A DNA stretch of 43,816 nt from Oscillospiraceae bacterium (GCA_015063585.1 SVTW01000013.1:1-43816), one strand, 5' to 3'. Numbered from the stretch's first letter, positions 7,795-16,806 are shown. Notes: generated from the sequence alone by a model not told the origin. Numbers and translations: made by a program.

Positions 7795-7823
7795 ATTATA
7801 ACACAATTTCTGACATATGTCAA
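7795..7823 (-). promoter_or_regulatory. Perfect sigma-A promoter of the DUF134 operon with overlapping palindrome
   Basis: On the minus strand TTGACA (7823-7818), 17 nt, then TATAAT (7800-7795), both full consensus. A perfect 12-bp palindrome TGACATATGTCA at 7811-7822 covers most of the -35 and is a candidate operator. Confidence 0.85.
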
Positions 7824-7877
7824 TAACTTTTTCAAAAATTTTTTAAAAATTTTTTTGTAAATCTTTTTTCAATTCTA

Positions 7878-7906
7878 TTGACAGATGCTGCCTTTTCGGT
7901 TACAAT
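7878..7906 (+). promoter_or_regulatory. Sigma-A promoter of the D,D-carboxypeptidase-like gene
   Basis: TTGACA (7878-7883), a 17-nt spacer and TACAAT (7901-7906), 34 nt before the TTG start. Divergent from the DUF134 promoter. Confidence 0.85.
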
Positions 7907-7940
7907 TTTGATTGTAGAAACAGGAAAGGAAACAAGTTGA

Positions 7941-9068
7941 TTGAACACAAAGCAGACAGCACCCAAAAGGGCACAACAGGGCAGTCACGAGCAGATCTTT
8001 TGCATCGCGATGCTGCTTTTTATTATATTTGAAATGATTTTATTGACCGTGATCCTCATTGGCGCGCTGACACCGCCTGCCGTGGCAACTCCTTCGGTGG
8101 GGGACGACGAGACCTCGTCGGGGGACGGAAGCGAGGAGGACACGACGAAGCCGGACGACACCAAAATCTTTTCGGGCGGCGTTGTTCCGTCGCGCCCGCA
8201 AGCCGATGAAAACACGCGTTTGATCGCGGGGATCGGGTCGCAATATGCGCTTCTTATAGATGCCAAGAGCGGTGCGGTCCTTGCCGCACTGGGCGAAAAT
8301 ACACGGTTTGAGCCGGCATCGCTGACAAAGGTGATGACCTTGATCGTCGCATGCGAGCATTTGGAGCCCGCCGATCTGGACCGTAAGCTTACGCTTTCGC
8401 AAGCGGCTTGGGATTACGCCCGTTCCGGTGCTTATACCGAGGCAAGCGTCGTTGGGCACGATGTTGGGGACGAGATTCGAATTCGTGACCTGCTTTACGG
8501 AATCGGAATGGAGTCGGCGGCGGATTGCACCGTGATGATCGTGGAAGAAGTTGCGGGAGATGAGGCGGCATTTGTAAAGCTGATGAATGATAAAGCGGCT
8601 GAGCTGGGGCTTACCGACACTCATTTTGATAATGCCATTGGACATGAGAGTGAGAATAACTACAGCACCGCCACCGAGATGGCAATGATCATGTCTTATG
8701 CGATGCAAAGCGACCTGATCCGGGAGATCCTTGGGTTGACACAGCACGCATTTCGCATGTGGTATTACAACGAAAGCGGGGTATATACCGAGTTCGGTTT
8801 TACCTATTACAGCACGCTGTTCCGCAGTCGCATGGAGACCTACAAAAAATATGCGAAGGAGGATTTTTCTCTTTCCAAGGTGAAACTGACGGCAGGAAAA
8901 ACCGGCTCGTTTATCACGTCCTCTTACGTTGTTTGCACTGCGAAAGCGAAAAGCGGGGGCGGGGAGTACATCCTTGTGTTGGGCGATGCACCCAAGCCCG
9001 AGGGCGCGTCTGCGGGATACGTGACCATGTGCGATATCAAAACGGTATTGGATACCTATATCCCGTAA
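7941..9068 (+). CDS. D-alanyl-D-alanine carboxypeptidase-like protein (peptidase S11)
   Basis: A 375-residue penicillin-binding-protein-like enzyme. A membrane anchor spans about 20-42, then comes an acidic low-complexity linker (about 50-90) and the S11 domain. The nucleophile motif is S127-L-T-K130 and the third motif K320-T-G. The middle motif reads S192-A-A194-D where S-x-N is normal, so the usual asparagine is missing. The family trims the terminal D-Ala from peptidoglycan stem peptides outside the membrane. Activity here is uncertain because of the altered motif. It starts at TTG 7941 behind AGGAAAGGA, since no in-frame ATG fits. Confidence 0.87.
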   Translation: MNTKQTAPKRAQQGSHEQIFCIAMLLFIIFEMILLTVILIGALTPPAVATPSVGDDETSSGDGSEEDTTKPDDTKIFSGGVVPSRPQADENTRLIAGIGSQYALLIDAKSGAVLAALGENTRFEPASLTKVMTLIVACEHLEPADLDRKLTLSQAAWDYARSGAYTEASVVGHDVGDEIRIRDLLYGIGMESAADCTVMIVEEVAGDEAAFVKLMNDKAAELGLTDTHFDNAIGHESENNYSTATEMAMIMSYAMQSDLIREILGLTQHAFRMWYYNESGVYTEFGFTYYSTLFRSRMETYKKYAKEDFSLSKVKLTAGKTGSFITSSYVVCTAKAKSGGGEYILVLGDAPKPEGASAGYVTMCDIKTVLDTYIP

Positions 9069-9091
9069 AGAAAAGAAATTCTATAAAGAAA

Positions 9092-9262
9092 GAGGCTGCG
9101 TCATTGGCGCAGCCTCTGCTCAAAAAAGCCGACGGTAGGCTTTTTTGCAGCGCGGAATTTGCGGTTTTCGACTGCAAAGCAGTCGAAAATTGCGGTGTTT
9201 AGCCGCAAAGCAAAAACGTCGGGGGTGAGTACCAAATGCATTTTTGCATTTGACTCATCCCC
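9092..9262 (+). repeat. 171-bp dispersed hairpin element, copy B
   Basis: Full-length copy beginning 23 nt after the carboxypeptidase stop, same direction as that gene. The hairpin-1 loop is tcattgg. One change in hairpin 5 (ACTCATCCCC) would still pair as a G-U wobble in RNA. It occupies nearly all of the gap before the amidase gene. Confidence 0.95.
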
Positions 9263-9313
9263 TTTTCGTTGCATATACTTGGTGTAGCAGAATTATTCAA
9301 AGGGGGGATCCAT

Positions 9314-9898
9314 ATGCTGCTCACCAAGCCCTACAACCGCGAGCGCGCGGTGGAATACGCACGGCGTTGGGCACTTGACCGCAATCCGCTTTTTGTCGAC
9401 TTTACCGGAATCGGCGGCAATTGCACCAATTTTGTTTCACAGGCGATCCTTGCGGGGAGCTGTACCATGAACTATACGCCCGAGTTCGGTTGGTATTACA
9501 TCTCGGCAGACGATCGCGCTCCTGCATGGAGCAGTGTGGAGTTCTTTTACGATTTCATGACGCAAAAGCCCGAATTCCGATCGCAGAACGGCGGCGTTGG
9601 ACCGATTGCCGTTGAGGTGCCGCGTGAATCGGTTATGATCGGCGATGCCGTACAGCTCGCTAGTCAAAGCGGTGATTGGTACCACACCCTGATCGTGAGC
9701 GGCTTTCGAGGCAACGACATTCTGGTGTGCGCGCAATCCGACGACGCGCTTGACCGCCCGTTATCCAGCTACCGCAATGCCGCTTCTTTCCGCTTTTTGC
9801 ATATTACGGGCGTGAATATCGAGATCAATGACGATCTTTGCTTTGAAACGTTGCTCGCGGGCGGAACGCCTGCGTCCGAAGCACCCGACACCATGTAA
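9314..9898 (+). CDS. Amidase_6-type putative cysteine hydrolase
   Basis: A 194-residue protein. The N-terminal block YNRERAVEYARRW and then GGNCTNFVSQAIL is the signature of the putative amidase domain PF12671, with the likely nucleophile cysteine in NCTNF. A later histidine in DWYHTLIVSG fits the catalytic partner. Related domains occur in spore and cell-wall proteins of Firmicutes. No signal peptide is visible. The start at 9314 follows AAAGGGGGGATC; a longer open frame from 9269 would begin at the end of the repeat and is not supported. The stop is only 7 nt from the stop of the convergent small membrane protein gene. Confidence 0.82.
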   Translation: MLLTKPYNRERAVEYARRWALDRNPLFVDFTGIGGNCTNFVSQAILAGSCTMNYTPEFGWYYISADDRAPAWSSVEFFYDFMTQKPEFRSQNGGVGPIAVEVPRESVMIGDAVQLASQSGDWYHTLIVSGFRGNDILVCAQSDDALDRPLSSYRNAASFRFLHITGVNIEINDDLCFETLLAGGTPASEAPDTM

Positions 9899-9905
9899 GT
9901 GGTAC

Positions 9906-10112
9906 TTATTTTTTATCGCGCTCGTCGTTCTCGGCAGAAAAGCTGCGGAAATAGTTTGCAATCGCCCCTGAAAACGGGAGCAGGACTCCCACAAGCATAC
10001 AGCCGAAGCCCAAAAAGATCAGCGTGCTGTCCGCAAGCAGGGAAAAACCGACAAGGATCGCGCCCGCAATCAAAAGTGCGGCGGCGAAAAGCGTGCTTTT
10101 CAGATTCTGCAT
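9906..10112 (-). CDS. Small two-helix membrane protein of unknown function
   Basis: A 68-residue protein with two hydrophobic segments (about 8-26 and 29-50) and a charged C-terminal tail (SAENDERDKK). I do not recognise a family. It starts 3 nt after the stop of thiT on the same strand, so it is almost certainly co-transcribed and under TPP-riboswitch control. A helper or partner of the thiamine transporter is possible but unproven. Confidence 0.7.
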   Translation of the reverse strand: MQNLKSTLFAAALLIAGAILVGFSLLADSTLIFLGFGCMLVGVLLPFSGAIANYFRSFSAENDERDKK

Positions 10113-10115
10113 GGT

Positions 10116-10694
10116 TCAGTTGCCTTCCACGATCAAACGGCGGAGCTGCGGAATCTTCAAAAGGATTGCCGCGCCCACAACGGTCAGGATCAATTCGGGG
10201 AGCATGTAGGAGCCATTGTAAACCAGGGAATAAAGGAGGGGACGGTTGACCCATTCCTGCCCGAACGCCACGAATTGCTCCAAATTTGCCCAAAGGATGA
10301 TGCCCGACAGAAAATGTGAGAGAAACCGCAGGGCGGAAACCAACACAATGCCCGCCATCATACCGGCAAATCCCTTTTTGCGCAGAACACCCGCAAGACC
10401 GATCACCGTAAAGGCGAGAATGTAATCCAGCAAAAGCGAGCCGATCAGCATCAAAGGCGTGAGTCCCCAGCCAAACACACCGCCTTGCAGGATCTGGAAC
10501 CAGGAATAGCAGAACGCTGTTCCGAGTCCCCATTTGATGCCGTGCTTGAAGGAAATCAAACAAAGCGGAAGCATGGAGAAAAGGGTAACCGATCCGCCCC
10601 AAGGGAGCTTATAGATCGGAATGTAGCTCAATACCACCGAAAGAGCCAGCAGAATTGCGCACTCACACAGCGCGCGTGTTTTTGTGTGTCTCAT
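10116..10694 (-). CDS. thiT: Energy-coupled thiamine transporter substrate-binding subunit ThiT
   Basis: A 192-residue integral membrane protein with about six hydrophobic segments. It matches the S-component ThiT of ECF transporters, with the start MRHTKTRALCECAILLALSVVLS, then LPWGGSVTLFSMLPL, the GLTPLMLIGSLLLDY region and a late YNGSYMLPE. ThiT binds thiamine with high affinity and needs the shared EcfA/A'/T module, which is not in this window. The start at 10694 has GGGAGGTG upstream. A TPP riboswitch and a terminator hairpin precede it, which supports the assignment independently. Confidence 0.92.
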   Translation of the reverse strand: MRHTKTRALCECAILLALSVVLSYIPIYKLPWGGSVTLFSMLPLCLISFKHGIKWGLGTAFCYSWFQILQGGVFGWGLTPLMLIGSLLLDYILAFTVIGLAGVLRKKGFAGMMAGIVLVSALRFLSHFLSGIILWANLEQFVAFGQEWVNRPLLYSLVYNGSYMLPELILTVVGAAILLKIPQLRRLIVEGN

Positions 10695-10711
10695 TTTGAC
10701 ACCTCCCAAAT

Positions 10712-10745
10712 AAAAATTGACCGCACGAAATCTCCGTGCGGTCAA
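10712..10745 (-). terminator. Riboswitch expression-platform terminator
   Basis: The 11-bp inverted repeat TTGACCGCACG / CGTGCGGTCAA (10745-10735 and 10727-10717 on the minus strand) is followed by a U-run (10716-10712), directly before the thiT ribosome binding site. It lies between the aptamer and the gene, as expected for transcription attenuation when thiamine pyrophosphate is bound. Confidence 0.9.
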
Positions 10746-10788
10746 TTCGCTGATCGGGGGAAGTCGACGCCCCTCAAATCTATGGAAA

Positions 10789-10872
10789 TCTCCCTACGCC
10801 GGTATTATCCGTATCAGGTAAAAGGGTTCGGCATTTGCCATCTCAGCCGTCCTCCATGGGACAGCACCCCCG
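10789..10872 (-). ncRNA. TPP riboswitch aptamer (THI element)
   Basis: On the minus strand the segment reads GGGGGTGCT ... CTGAGATGGC ... ACCCTTTTACCTGAT ... GGATAATACCGGCG ... AGGGA. These are the conserved CTGAGA, ACCTGAT, GGATAAT-CCGGCG and closing GGGA blocks of the thiamine pyrophosphate riboswitch. It controls thiT and the downstream small membrane protein gene. Confidence 0.97.
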
Positions 10873-10892
10873 ATTTTATGCGGTTCGAGCGT

Positions 10893-10921
10893 ATTATAGC
10901 ATACGCGGCTTGCTTTGTCAA
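10893..10921 (-). promoter_or_regulatory. Perfect sigma-A promoter upstream of the TPP riboswitch
   Basis: On the minus strand TTGACA (10921-10916), a 17-nt spacer, TATAAT (10898-10893). Both hexamers are full consensus, placing the transcript start about 15 nt before the aptamer. Confidence 0.9.
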
Positions 10922-10954
10922 TAGTTTTTTGAGATTTTTTTCGGACCTGCGGGA

Positions 10955-12322
10955 TCAGTAGTAATAGTTGACCCCAACCTCTTTCATTGTGGGGGCATCG
11001 GCATACACTTTATCCACCAGCACGATGTCGGCATAATATTTTTGACACTCTGCCATGAAAAGCTCCTCGATCAGGCTGGAATGGAAGTTTTCAAACCACT
11101 GCGTATTCACTTCATTGTCGTAAGCCTTTTCGGTGTAGGGATATTTTTTGATGATATGATAGCCGAAGGCAGAGGTGACCATTCGAACCTCCCCCTCCTG
11201 CATGGATTCAAGCTCGTTTACAATGTCATCCAGATAAGCGTATTTCTCGCCGGTTTCGGCATAGTCAACGCGTTTGTCCAGATAGTATCCGTCGTCAAAT
11301 TCGCCTATTTCCGCGGCATCGTCGCTGTGCTTTGTGAGCGCGTCCTCAAATTTCGTATAATCCGAATCGGTCAGCTCCGCGAAAAGATCCTCGGCTTTTT
11401 TCTTTACCTCTGCCAATTCATCTGCCGTCATTTCCTTGGTTTTATAGTCCGAGCCGTCCTCGGTCAGTTCATGAATCGGGGTTCCGAGCGTATTGTAGGC
11501 GATCTTTTTGCAGTCGGTTCCGGGAACGAAAAAGATCACGTCGCCTTTTTCGTCAACCAGCTCCTTGCCGTTTTTGTCATAGCCGATCTCACCGTTGAAG
11601 GTGTCGTAGTAAATATGTCCCTTTTTATCGCCCTCGCCGTAATAGTAGATCACGTCGCCGTTCTTGTCGGTTTCATAAACGTAATGATATGCGGCAACAA
11701 AGACTTGGCGGAAGTGCGCGTAATGCTCGACCATATATTCGTGCTTGATCACGTCACCGAGCTTGGAGGCCTTTTCTCCGTAAAGATGATTTTGCAGGGC
11801 TTTGATCTTTGCCTCAATGGTGTAGACCTCGCGCAGAATGTTATAGTTCGCGCCGTAAGCGGCAAGCAGGGAGTTGAGCTTGGTTTTGGAGCCGCCGCCG
11901 TCGGTCAGAACAAGCTCCTCAAGCCGCTCCTCAATTTTTTTCTCCTCGGTTGCCGAGAGCTTCAGCCCTTCCTTTTCAAACAAGTAGAGCGCTACCAAGA
12001 AGGTGCGGCAGTTATTCAAAATATTGCCGCGGTAATATTCGTCTATGGTTTGCAGATCGGTTCCGTTGAACTTATCGGAATAATCCCAAAAAGCCGGGTT
12101 TGTCGCATTGACTCCGTTGGCGGTGTAGCCGTAGAAGCAGAGGGTACCCTTCATGCGGGAGAGCAGAAGCTCGTAGACGTTGACCGAAATGCTGACCTTG
12201 ATGCCATCACGCTCCAGCGTGAGCATTGCCCGTCCGGTTTTATTACCACAGGAGACGAGCGGGATCAGGGTCATTACACAGACCAGCACAAAAGCCAGAA
12301 GGCGCAAAAAATGCTTTTTCAT
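10955..12322 (-). CDS. PpiC/SurA-like peptidyl-prolyl isomerase lipoprotein
   Basis: A 455-residue exported lipoprotein. The signal peptide ends in the lipobox LVSC with C25 as lipidated residue. A SurA_N-like helical region follows, with a parvulin-like segment near 330-410 (KFEDALTKHSDDAAEIGEF ... EGEVRMVTSAFGYHIIKKYP). The family folds exported proteins at the outer face of the membrane, as PrsA does. A long lysine- and aspartate-rich insertion (KNGDVIYYYGEGDKKG and similar) interrupts the usual layout. It lies 72 nt after mfd in the same direction, which fits the Firmicute order pth-mfd-isomerase. The start has AAAGGA upstream. Confidence 0.83.
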   Translation of the reverse strand: MKKHFLRLLAFVLVCVMTLIPLVSCGNKTGRAMLTLERDGIKVSISVNVYELLLSRMKGTLCFYGYTANGVNATNPAFWDYSDKFNGTDLQTIDEYYRGNILNNCRTFLVALYLFEKEGLKLSATEEKKIEERLEELVLTDGGGSKTKLNSLLAAYGANYNILREVYTIEAKIKALQNHLYGEKASKLGDVIKHEYMVEHYAHFRQVFVAAYHYVYETDKNGDVIYYYGEGDKKGHIYYDTFNGEIGYDKNGKELVDEKGDVIFFVPGTDCKKIAYNTLGTPIHELTEDGSDYKTKEMTADELAEVKKKAEDLFAELTDSDYTKFEDALTKHSDDAAEIGEFDDGYYLDKRVDYAETGEKYAYLDDIVNELESMQEGEVRMVTSAFGYHIIKKYPYTEKAYDNEVNTQWFENFHSSLIEELFMAECQKYYADIVLVDKVYADAPTMKEVGVNYYY

Positions 12323-12394
12323 CGGAGAAATCCTTTCTTTTTTTGCAACGTGAGCAGTTGATACCGATATTTTACCAAACGGATGTGGACGTAT

Positions 12395-15300
12395 CTATGC
12401 TTTTTGATTGCGAATTTCTATATATTTTTCAAACAAATTGTGAATAAGGGGAAGCGCGGCGTCGCCTTTTTGCAGACGCATGCAGATATGCGGCTCGCCC
12501 GACATCAGCACGCGTAGGCGTCCGAGTTCATCTGAGAGCTGCATCCAGATGTCGAAATCGAGCGATTTCGGATAGATGTGGATCTCGTTTCCTTCCTGCC
12601 GCAACGCGGTCATACCGCAACGGACTGCGAGGGAATGGATCAGCGCGATCTGCAACAAATTGCGTGCGGGGAGCGGGGGTTCACCGTATCGGTCTACCAA
12701 CTCGTCGGTGATATCCGAGAGGTCGTCGGTGGACGCGATCAGGGCGATCTTTTTGTAGAGTGCCATGCGCTGCGCGGGATAGGGCACGTATTTTTCGGGT
12801 AGAAAAGCGTCGAAGTTGAGTGACACCGTGCATTCGGTTTCGGGCTCCTGCTCCACACCCTTTTCCTCAAGCACCGCTTGGTTGAGCAGCTTGATATAGA
12901 GGTCATAGCCGATCGCGTCGAGATGACCGTGCTGTTCGGAGCCGAGCAGATTTCCAACACCGCGCAGTTCCATGTCGCGCAGAGCGATTTTGAAGCCCGC
13001 GCCGAATTCGGCATATTCACGTACGGCTTCCAGTCGTTTTTGCGCGATTTCGGAGATGGCGCGGTATGCGGGGAAGGTAAAATATGCGTAGGCACGGCGA
13101 GAGGAACGTCCGATGCGTCCGCGGATCTGATGAAGCTGGGAGAGTCCGAGCCGGTGCGCGTTCGATACGATCAGCGTGTTTGCGTTGGGAATATCCACGC
13201 CCGTTTCAATGATCGTGGTGCAAACGAGAATGTCGATCTCGCCCGCGAGCATCTGCTCCCAAATTCGTTCCAACTCTTCTTTATCCATTTTTCCGTGCGC
13301 CACCGTCACCCGCGCCTCGGGGATCGCGGCGGAGACTTTTGCGGCAAGCGTATTGATGGTTTCCACCGTGTTATGCAGGTAAAATACCTGACCACCGCGG
13401 CGCAATTCGCGTCGAATCGCTTCCTCAACGATCAATTCGTCCTCCTCAAGCACATAGGTCTGGATCGGCAAGCGGTTGAGGGGTGCCTCATCGAGGATCG
13501 AGATATCACGAATGCCACCCATCGCCATGTTGAGTGTGCGCGGGATCGGGGTTGCCGAAAGCGAGAGTACGTCAACGCCTTGTGCCAACTGCTTGAGCTT
13601 TTCTTTTTGCGCCACGCCGAAGCGTTGCTCCTCGTCCACGATCAAAAGCCCGAGATCGTGAAAGGAGATATCCTTTGAGAGCAGACGGTGCGTGCCAACC
13701 ACAATATCGACCTCACCTCTTGCCAGCCGCCGCAGGGTTTTGGTTTGTTGCTTGCTTGTGCGGAAGCGTGAGAGCATGTCAACGTTCACGGCAAAGGCGC
13801 GCATACGGCTGACAATGGTTTGATAGTGTTGCAGAGCGAGCAGGGTCGTTGGAACCAAAATCGCCACCTGCTTGCCGCCAAGGATCGCCTTGTACGCGGC
13901 ACGGAGTGCAACTTCTGTTTTACCGTAGCCAACGTCGCCGCAGAGCAGTCGATCCATCGGCGCGGCCTGCATCATGTCCTTTTTGATCTCGTCAACCGCG
14001 ATCAGCTGGCTTTCGGTCTCCTCATATTCAAAGGCTTCTTCAAAGGCTTTTTGATAGCTGTCGTCGGCAGGGAAGGCATGCCCCGGGCGGCGCATGCGCT
14101 CGGCATAGAGCTTGATCAACTCCTTTGCCATTTCCTTAGCGGCGCCCTTCGCACGTGATTTTGTTTTTTTCCAGGTGTCGCTTCCCATTTTGGAAAGCTT
14201 GACCGTGCCGTCATCGGCATGTGCTCCGATATATTTGGATACCTTGTCGAGCTTTTCAACCGGTAAAAAGAGTTTGTCGCTCCCCGCATAACGGATACCG
14301 ATATAGTCGCGTGTAACGCCGTCGCACGTCAAGGTCTCAATGCCCGTATACTGACCGATACCGTAGGTCTCGTGTACAACAAAATCACCCTCCGAGAGCT
14401 CGGCATAGGATAGAATGCTCTTGCTTTTTGCCTTTTTCCTGCGGAGCGGAGAATGCGCGGCGGGCGAAAGCCCGCCAACCCGTGTGTCGGGATGGAGCGA
14501 GAGCACCGCGATCTTGGCAACGATCAGCTCAAATCCGGGCAGAACGTCACGTGAGAGGATCGAAACCGCGCCGCGATCGGGCAATACGTCGGGATCCTTG
14601 CAGAGAACAAAGCCTTTTTCTGCGAGAAGCGTTTTGGTGCGGATCGCTTCGGGCTCGTTTTCGGTGAGGACCAGACAGCGATAGCCGCCGCGCAGATATT
14701 GGTCGAGATCCTCCAGAAAGAGCGCTTCGTTGTCGGCATAACACACCGTTTGCCTTGTGCGAAAGCCGAACAACCCCGCAAGGCGTTGATCGGTCACATT
14801 ATAGGCAATCGAATCGATATGAAGGGTCACGTTGGCTTCACAAAAGAGCCGAAGGGCGGCGTCCTCTTTCGCGTACTCGGCATATTTCGGCGCGATCGTG
14901 CCGCTTTCGAGCAGATCCACCACCGTTTGGTTGAGATGCCACGTGGCAGCCTTGAGACGGTCGTTGATCGCGTTTGTGCCGCGCATGAGGATCAGGCGCT
15001 TGCCTTCGAAATAATCCAGCAGGGTTGCGCGCTCGGGATAGATCAGCGTGATATATTTGTCAAGAAATCCCGGCTCACCCGTGCCATTGAGCGCGCGGTC
15101 GATCGCGGCACATTCCTTGAGGAGCTCGTCGCAGACCCGTTCATCGGATGCCGCGCGAAATTGTGCCAAAACGGCTTTTTTGAGCTTTTCAAGTGTTTCA
15201 CGGTCGGGTAGTAGCTCGCGCGCCGGAGGAAATGCCGCTTCACTGACGTCTTGTGTCATACGTTGTGTTTCGGGATCAAATAGTCCCATGCGGTCAATTT

Positions 15301-15949
15301 CGTCGCCAAACAGCTCGATGCGAAGCGCGTATGCCCCTGTGACCGCTCCGCCGTCGCGATCGGAAAAGGTTCCGTAGGGCGGGTAAATATCCATGATGCC
15401 GCCGCGCAGAGCAAACTGTCCGGGGCTGTCGACCAAGTCAACGCGAACATAGCCCGCGTTGGTCAGCCTCCGTGCAAAGGTGCTGATGTCGATCTGGTCG
15501 ATCTCGGTGATCCGAAGGGTATTCTTGCGCAGGGCATCGGGCGGCACCGTGTAACCGAGTGCGGCATCGGGGGTGGTGACGATGATCTCATAATCGTTTC
15601 CAAGCAATCCCGACAAGACGCGAAGCCTCTCATGCTCATACTCATGGGAGGCGGTGATGTTATAAAAGGTGAGATCGCGAGCCATAAAAAAGCCCGCGCG
15701 GATGCCATATCGCTCCAGCATACCGCAAACGCGAACGCAGTCCTTTTCCTCAGGGCAGAGAAGCAAAGCCGCGCCGCCGCGATAGGAGACGCTGTCCGCA
15801 AGGAGCGAGACGAGAAAGGCATCGGCGGCACCGTCGCAAAGCCCCGATGCAAGAATGGGAAGGGGATTGTGACGAAAATCACGCTCCAAGGTGTGCAGGA
15901 GCTGTTGATATTCGGTGTCACGACGGATCGATTCGGTGAGAATAGTCAT
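12395..15949 (-). CDS. mfd: Transcription-repair coupling factor Mfd
   Basis: A 1184-residue protein of the usual Mfd length. The N-terminal UvrB-like homology region is followed by the RNA-polymerase interaction domain around FVVHETYGIGQYTGIETL, then a RecG-like translocase with Walker A GDVGYGKTEVALRAA, the Walker B box DEEQRFGV and helicase motifs (SATPIPRTL, GRIGRSSRRAYAYF), and a C-terminal TRCF domain. Mfd removes stalled RNA polymerase from DNA damage and recruits UvrA. It starts 3 nt after the pth stop, so the two are one operon. Confidence 0.98.
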   Translation of the reverse strand: MTILTESIRRDTEYQQLLHTLERDFRHNPLPILASGLCDGAADAFLVSLLADSVSYRGGAALLLCPEEKDCVRVCGMLERYGIRAGFFMARDLTFYNITASHEYEHERLRVLSGLLGNDYEIIVTTPDAALGYTVPPDALRKNTLRITEIDQIDISTFARRLTNAGYVRVDLVDSPGQFALRGGIMDIYPPYGTFSDRDGGAVTGAYALRIELFGDEIDRMGLFDPETQRMTQDVSEAAFPPARELLPDRETLEKLKKAVLAQFRAASDERVCDELLKECAAIDRALNGTGEPGFLDKYITLIYPERATLLDYFEGKRLILMRGTNAINDRLKAATWHLNQTVVDLLESGTIAPKYAEYAKEDAALRLFCEANVTLHIDSIAYNVTDQRLAGLFGFRTRQTVCYADNEALFLEDLDQYLRGGYRCLVLTENEPEAIRTKTLLAEKGFVLCKDPDVLPDRGAVSILSRDVLPGFELIVAKIAVLSLHPDTRVGGLSPAAHSPLRRKKAKSKSILSYAELSEGDFVVHETYGIGQYTGIETLTCDGVTRDYIGIRYAGSDKLFLPVEKLDKVSKYIGAHADDGTVKLSKMGSDTWKKTKSRAKGAAKEMAKELIKLYAERMRRPGHAFPADDSYQKAFEEAFEYEETESQLIAVDEIKKDMMQAAPMDRLLCGDVGYGKTEVALRAAYKAILGGKQVAILVPTTLLALQHYQTIVSRMRAFAVNVDMLSRFRTSKQQTKTLRRLARGEVDIVVGTHRLLSKDISFHDLGLLIVDEEQRFGVAQKEKLKQLAQGVDVLSLSATPIPRTLNMAMGGIRDISILDEAPLNRLPIQTYVLEEDELIVEEAIRRELRRGGQVFYLHNTVETINTLAAKVSAAIPEARVTVAHGKMDKEELERIWEQMLAGEIDILVCTTIIETGVDIPNANTLIVSNAHRLGLSQLHQIRGRIGRSSRRAYAYFTFPAYRAISEIAQKRLEAVREYAEFGAGFKIALRDMELRGVGNLLGSEQHGHLDAIGYDLYIKLLNQAVLEEKGVEQEPETECTVSLNFDAFLPEKYVPYPAQRMALYKKIALIASTDDLSDITDELVDRYGEPPLPARNLLQIALIHSLAVRCGMTALRQEGNEIHIYPKSLDFDIWMQLSDELGRLRVLMSGEPHICMRLQKGDAALPLIHNLFEKYIEIRNQKA

Positions 15950-15952
15950 AAA

Positions 15953-16597
15953 TTATACCTGAGGCTTATAAGAGTTGCAGATCTGCATGGCGGCGTCAAA
16001 ATCGCCGTTCAAAAGCTTTTCAATGCCCGCGCGTGCTGTGGAAAAGGTGCCGCGGAGCAGGGTGAGCTCCTCTGCGGAAAAATTGGAAAGCACCCAATCG
16101 GCAAGGTCAAAGTCGGGGTGCGGCTTAGCCCCCACGCCCATGCGCAGGCGCGGGATCGCGTCGGTCCCCATGCGTGTAATAATATCATTCAGTCCCTTTT
16201 GTCCGCCGGCGCTTCCACGCGCACGGAGTCGCATCTTACCGGGGGCTTGCGCAATGTCGTCCGAGATGACAAGAATATGCTCGGGCGCGATTTTATAAAA
16301 GGCTGCCGCCTCGATCACGGCTGTTCCCGAGGCATTCATCAGCGTTTGCGGTTTCATGAGCAGCACGCGTTGATCGCCAATCATGGCTTCTCCGCAAAGC
16401 GCGTGGAAGCGGAGACGGTCAATGCGTGCGCCGCATGCCTCCGCCAAAGAGTCAATGGTCAGAAATCCCGCGTTGTGGCGCGTGAGCTTGTATTTGTCAC
16501 CCGGGTTTCCAAGTCCCACGATCAACCATTTGATCGGTGTGGCAGGGACCGCTTCCTTTTTTTCAATTTTACGGAACAAATCAAAAATATCCGCCAT
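15953..16597 (-). CDS. pth: Peptidyl-tRNA hydrolase
   Basis: A 214-residue Pth, somewhat longer than the usual 190 or so because of an N-terminal extension of about 20 residues (MADIFDLFRKIEKKEAVPA) before the conserved LIVGLGNPG. The catalytic histidine is H41 in TRHNAGF; DDIAQAPGKMRLRARGSAGGQKGLNDI supplies the other conserved block. It recycles peptidyl-tRNAs released from stalled ribosomes. First gene of the pth-mfd-isomerase group with its own consensus promoter. Confidence 0.97.
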   Translation of the reverse strand: MADIFDLFRKIEKKEAVPATPIKWLIVGLGNPGDKYKLTRHNAGFLTIDSLAEACGARIDRLRFHALCGEAMIGDQRVLLMKPQTLMNASGTAVIEAAAFYKIAPEHILVISDDIAQAPGKMRLRARGSAGGQKGLNDIITRMGTDAIPRLRMGVGAKPHPDFDLADWVLSNFSAEELTLLRGTFSTARAGIEKLLNGDFDAAMQICNSYKPQV

Positions 16598-16683
16598 GAA
16601 TTCTCCTCGCTTTTCCGCAACGCAAAACGCGCCCGATCCGGGAGGATCGACCGCTTCCGTGTCTGTAATGAACTGTCTACCAT

Positions 16684-16712
16684 ATTATACAATAAAACCG
16701 AGCAGATGTCAA
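16684..16712 (-). promoter_or_regulatory. Perfect sigma-A promoter of the pth-mfd operon
   Basis: On the minus strand TTGACA (16712-16707), 17 nt, TATAAT (16689-16684). Both hexamers are consensus. Confidence 0.9.
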
Positions 16713-16806
16713 ACCGATTTTGCGCGGATTGCCAACTGTTCATAAAATGTTTACAAACAGAAAATGCGATTATGTGGAAAAAACTATGGAAAAAAGGAAA
16801 AAAATG

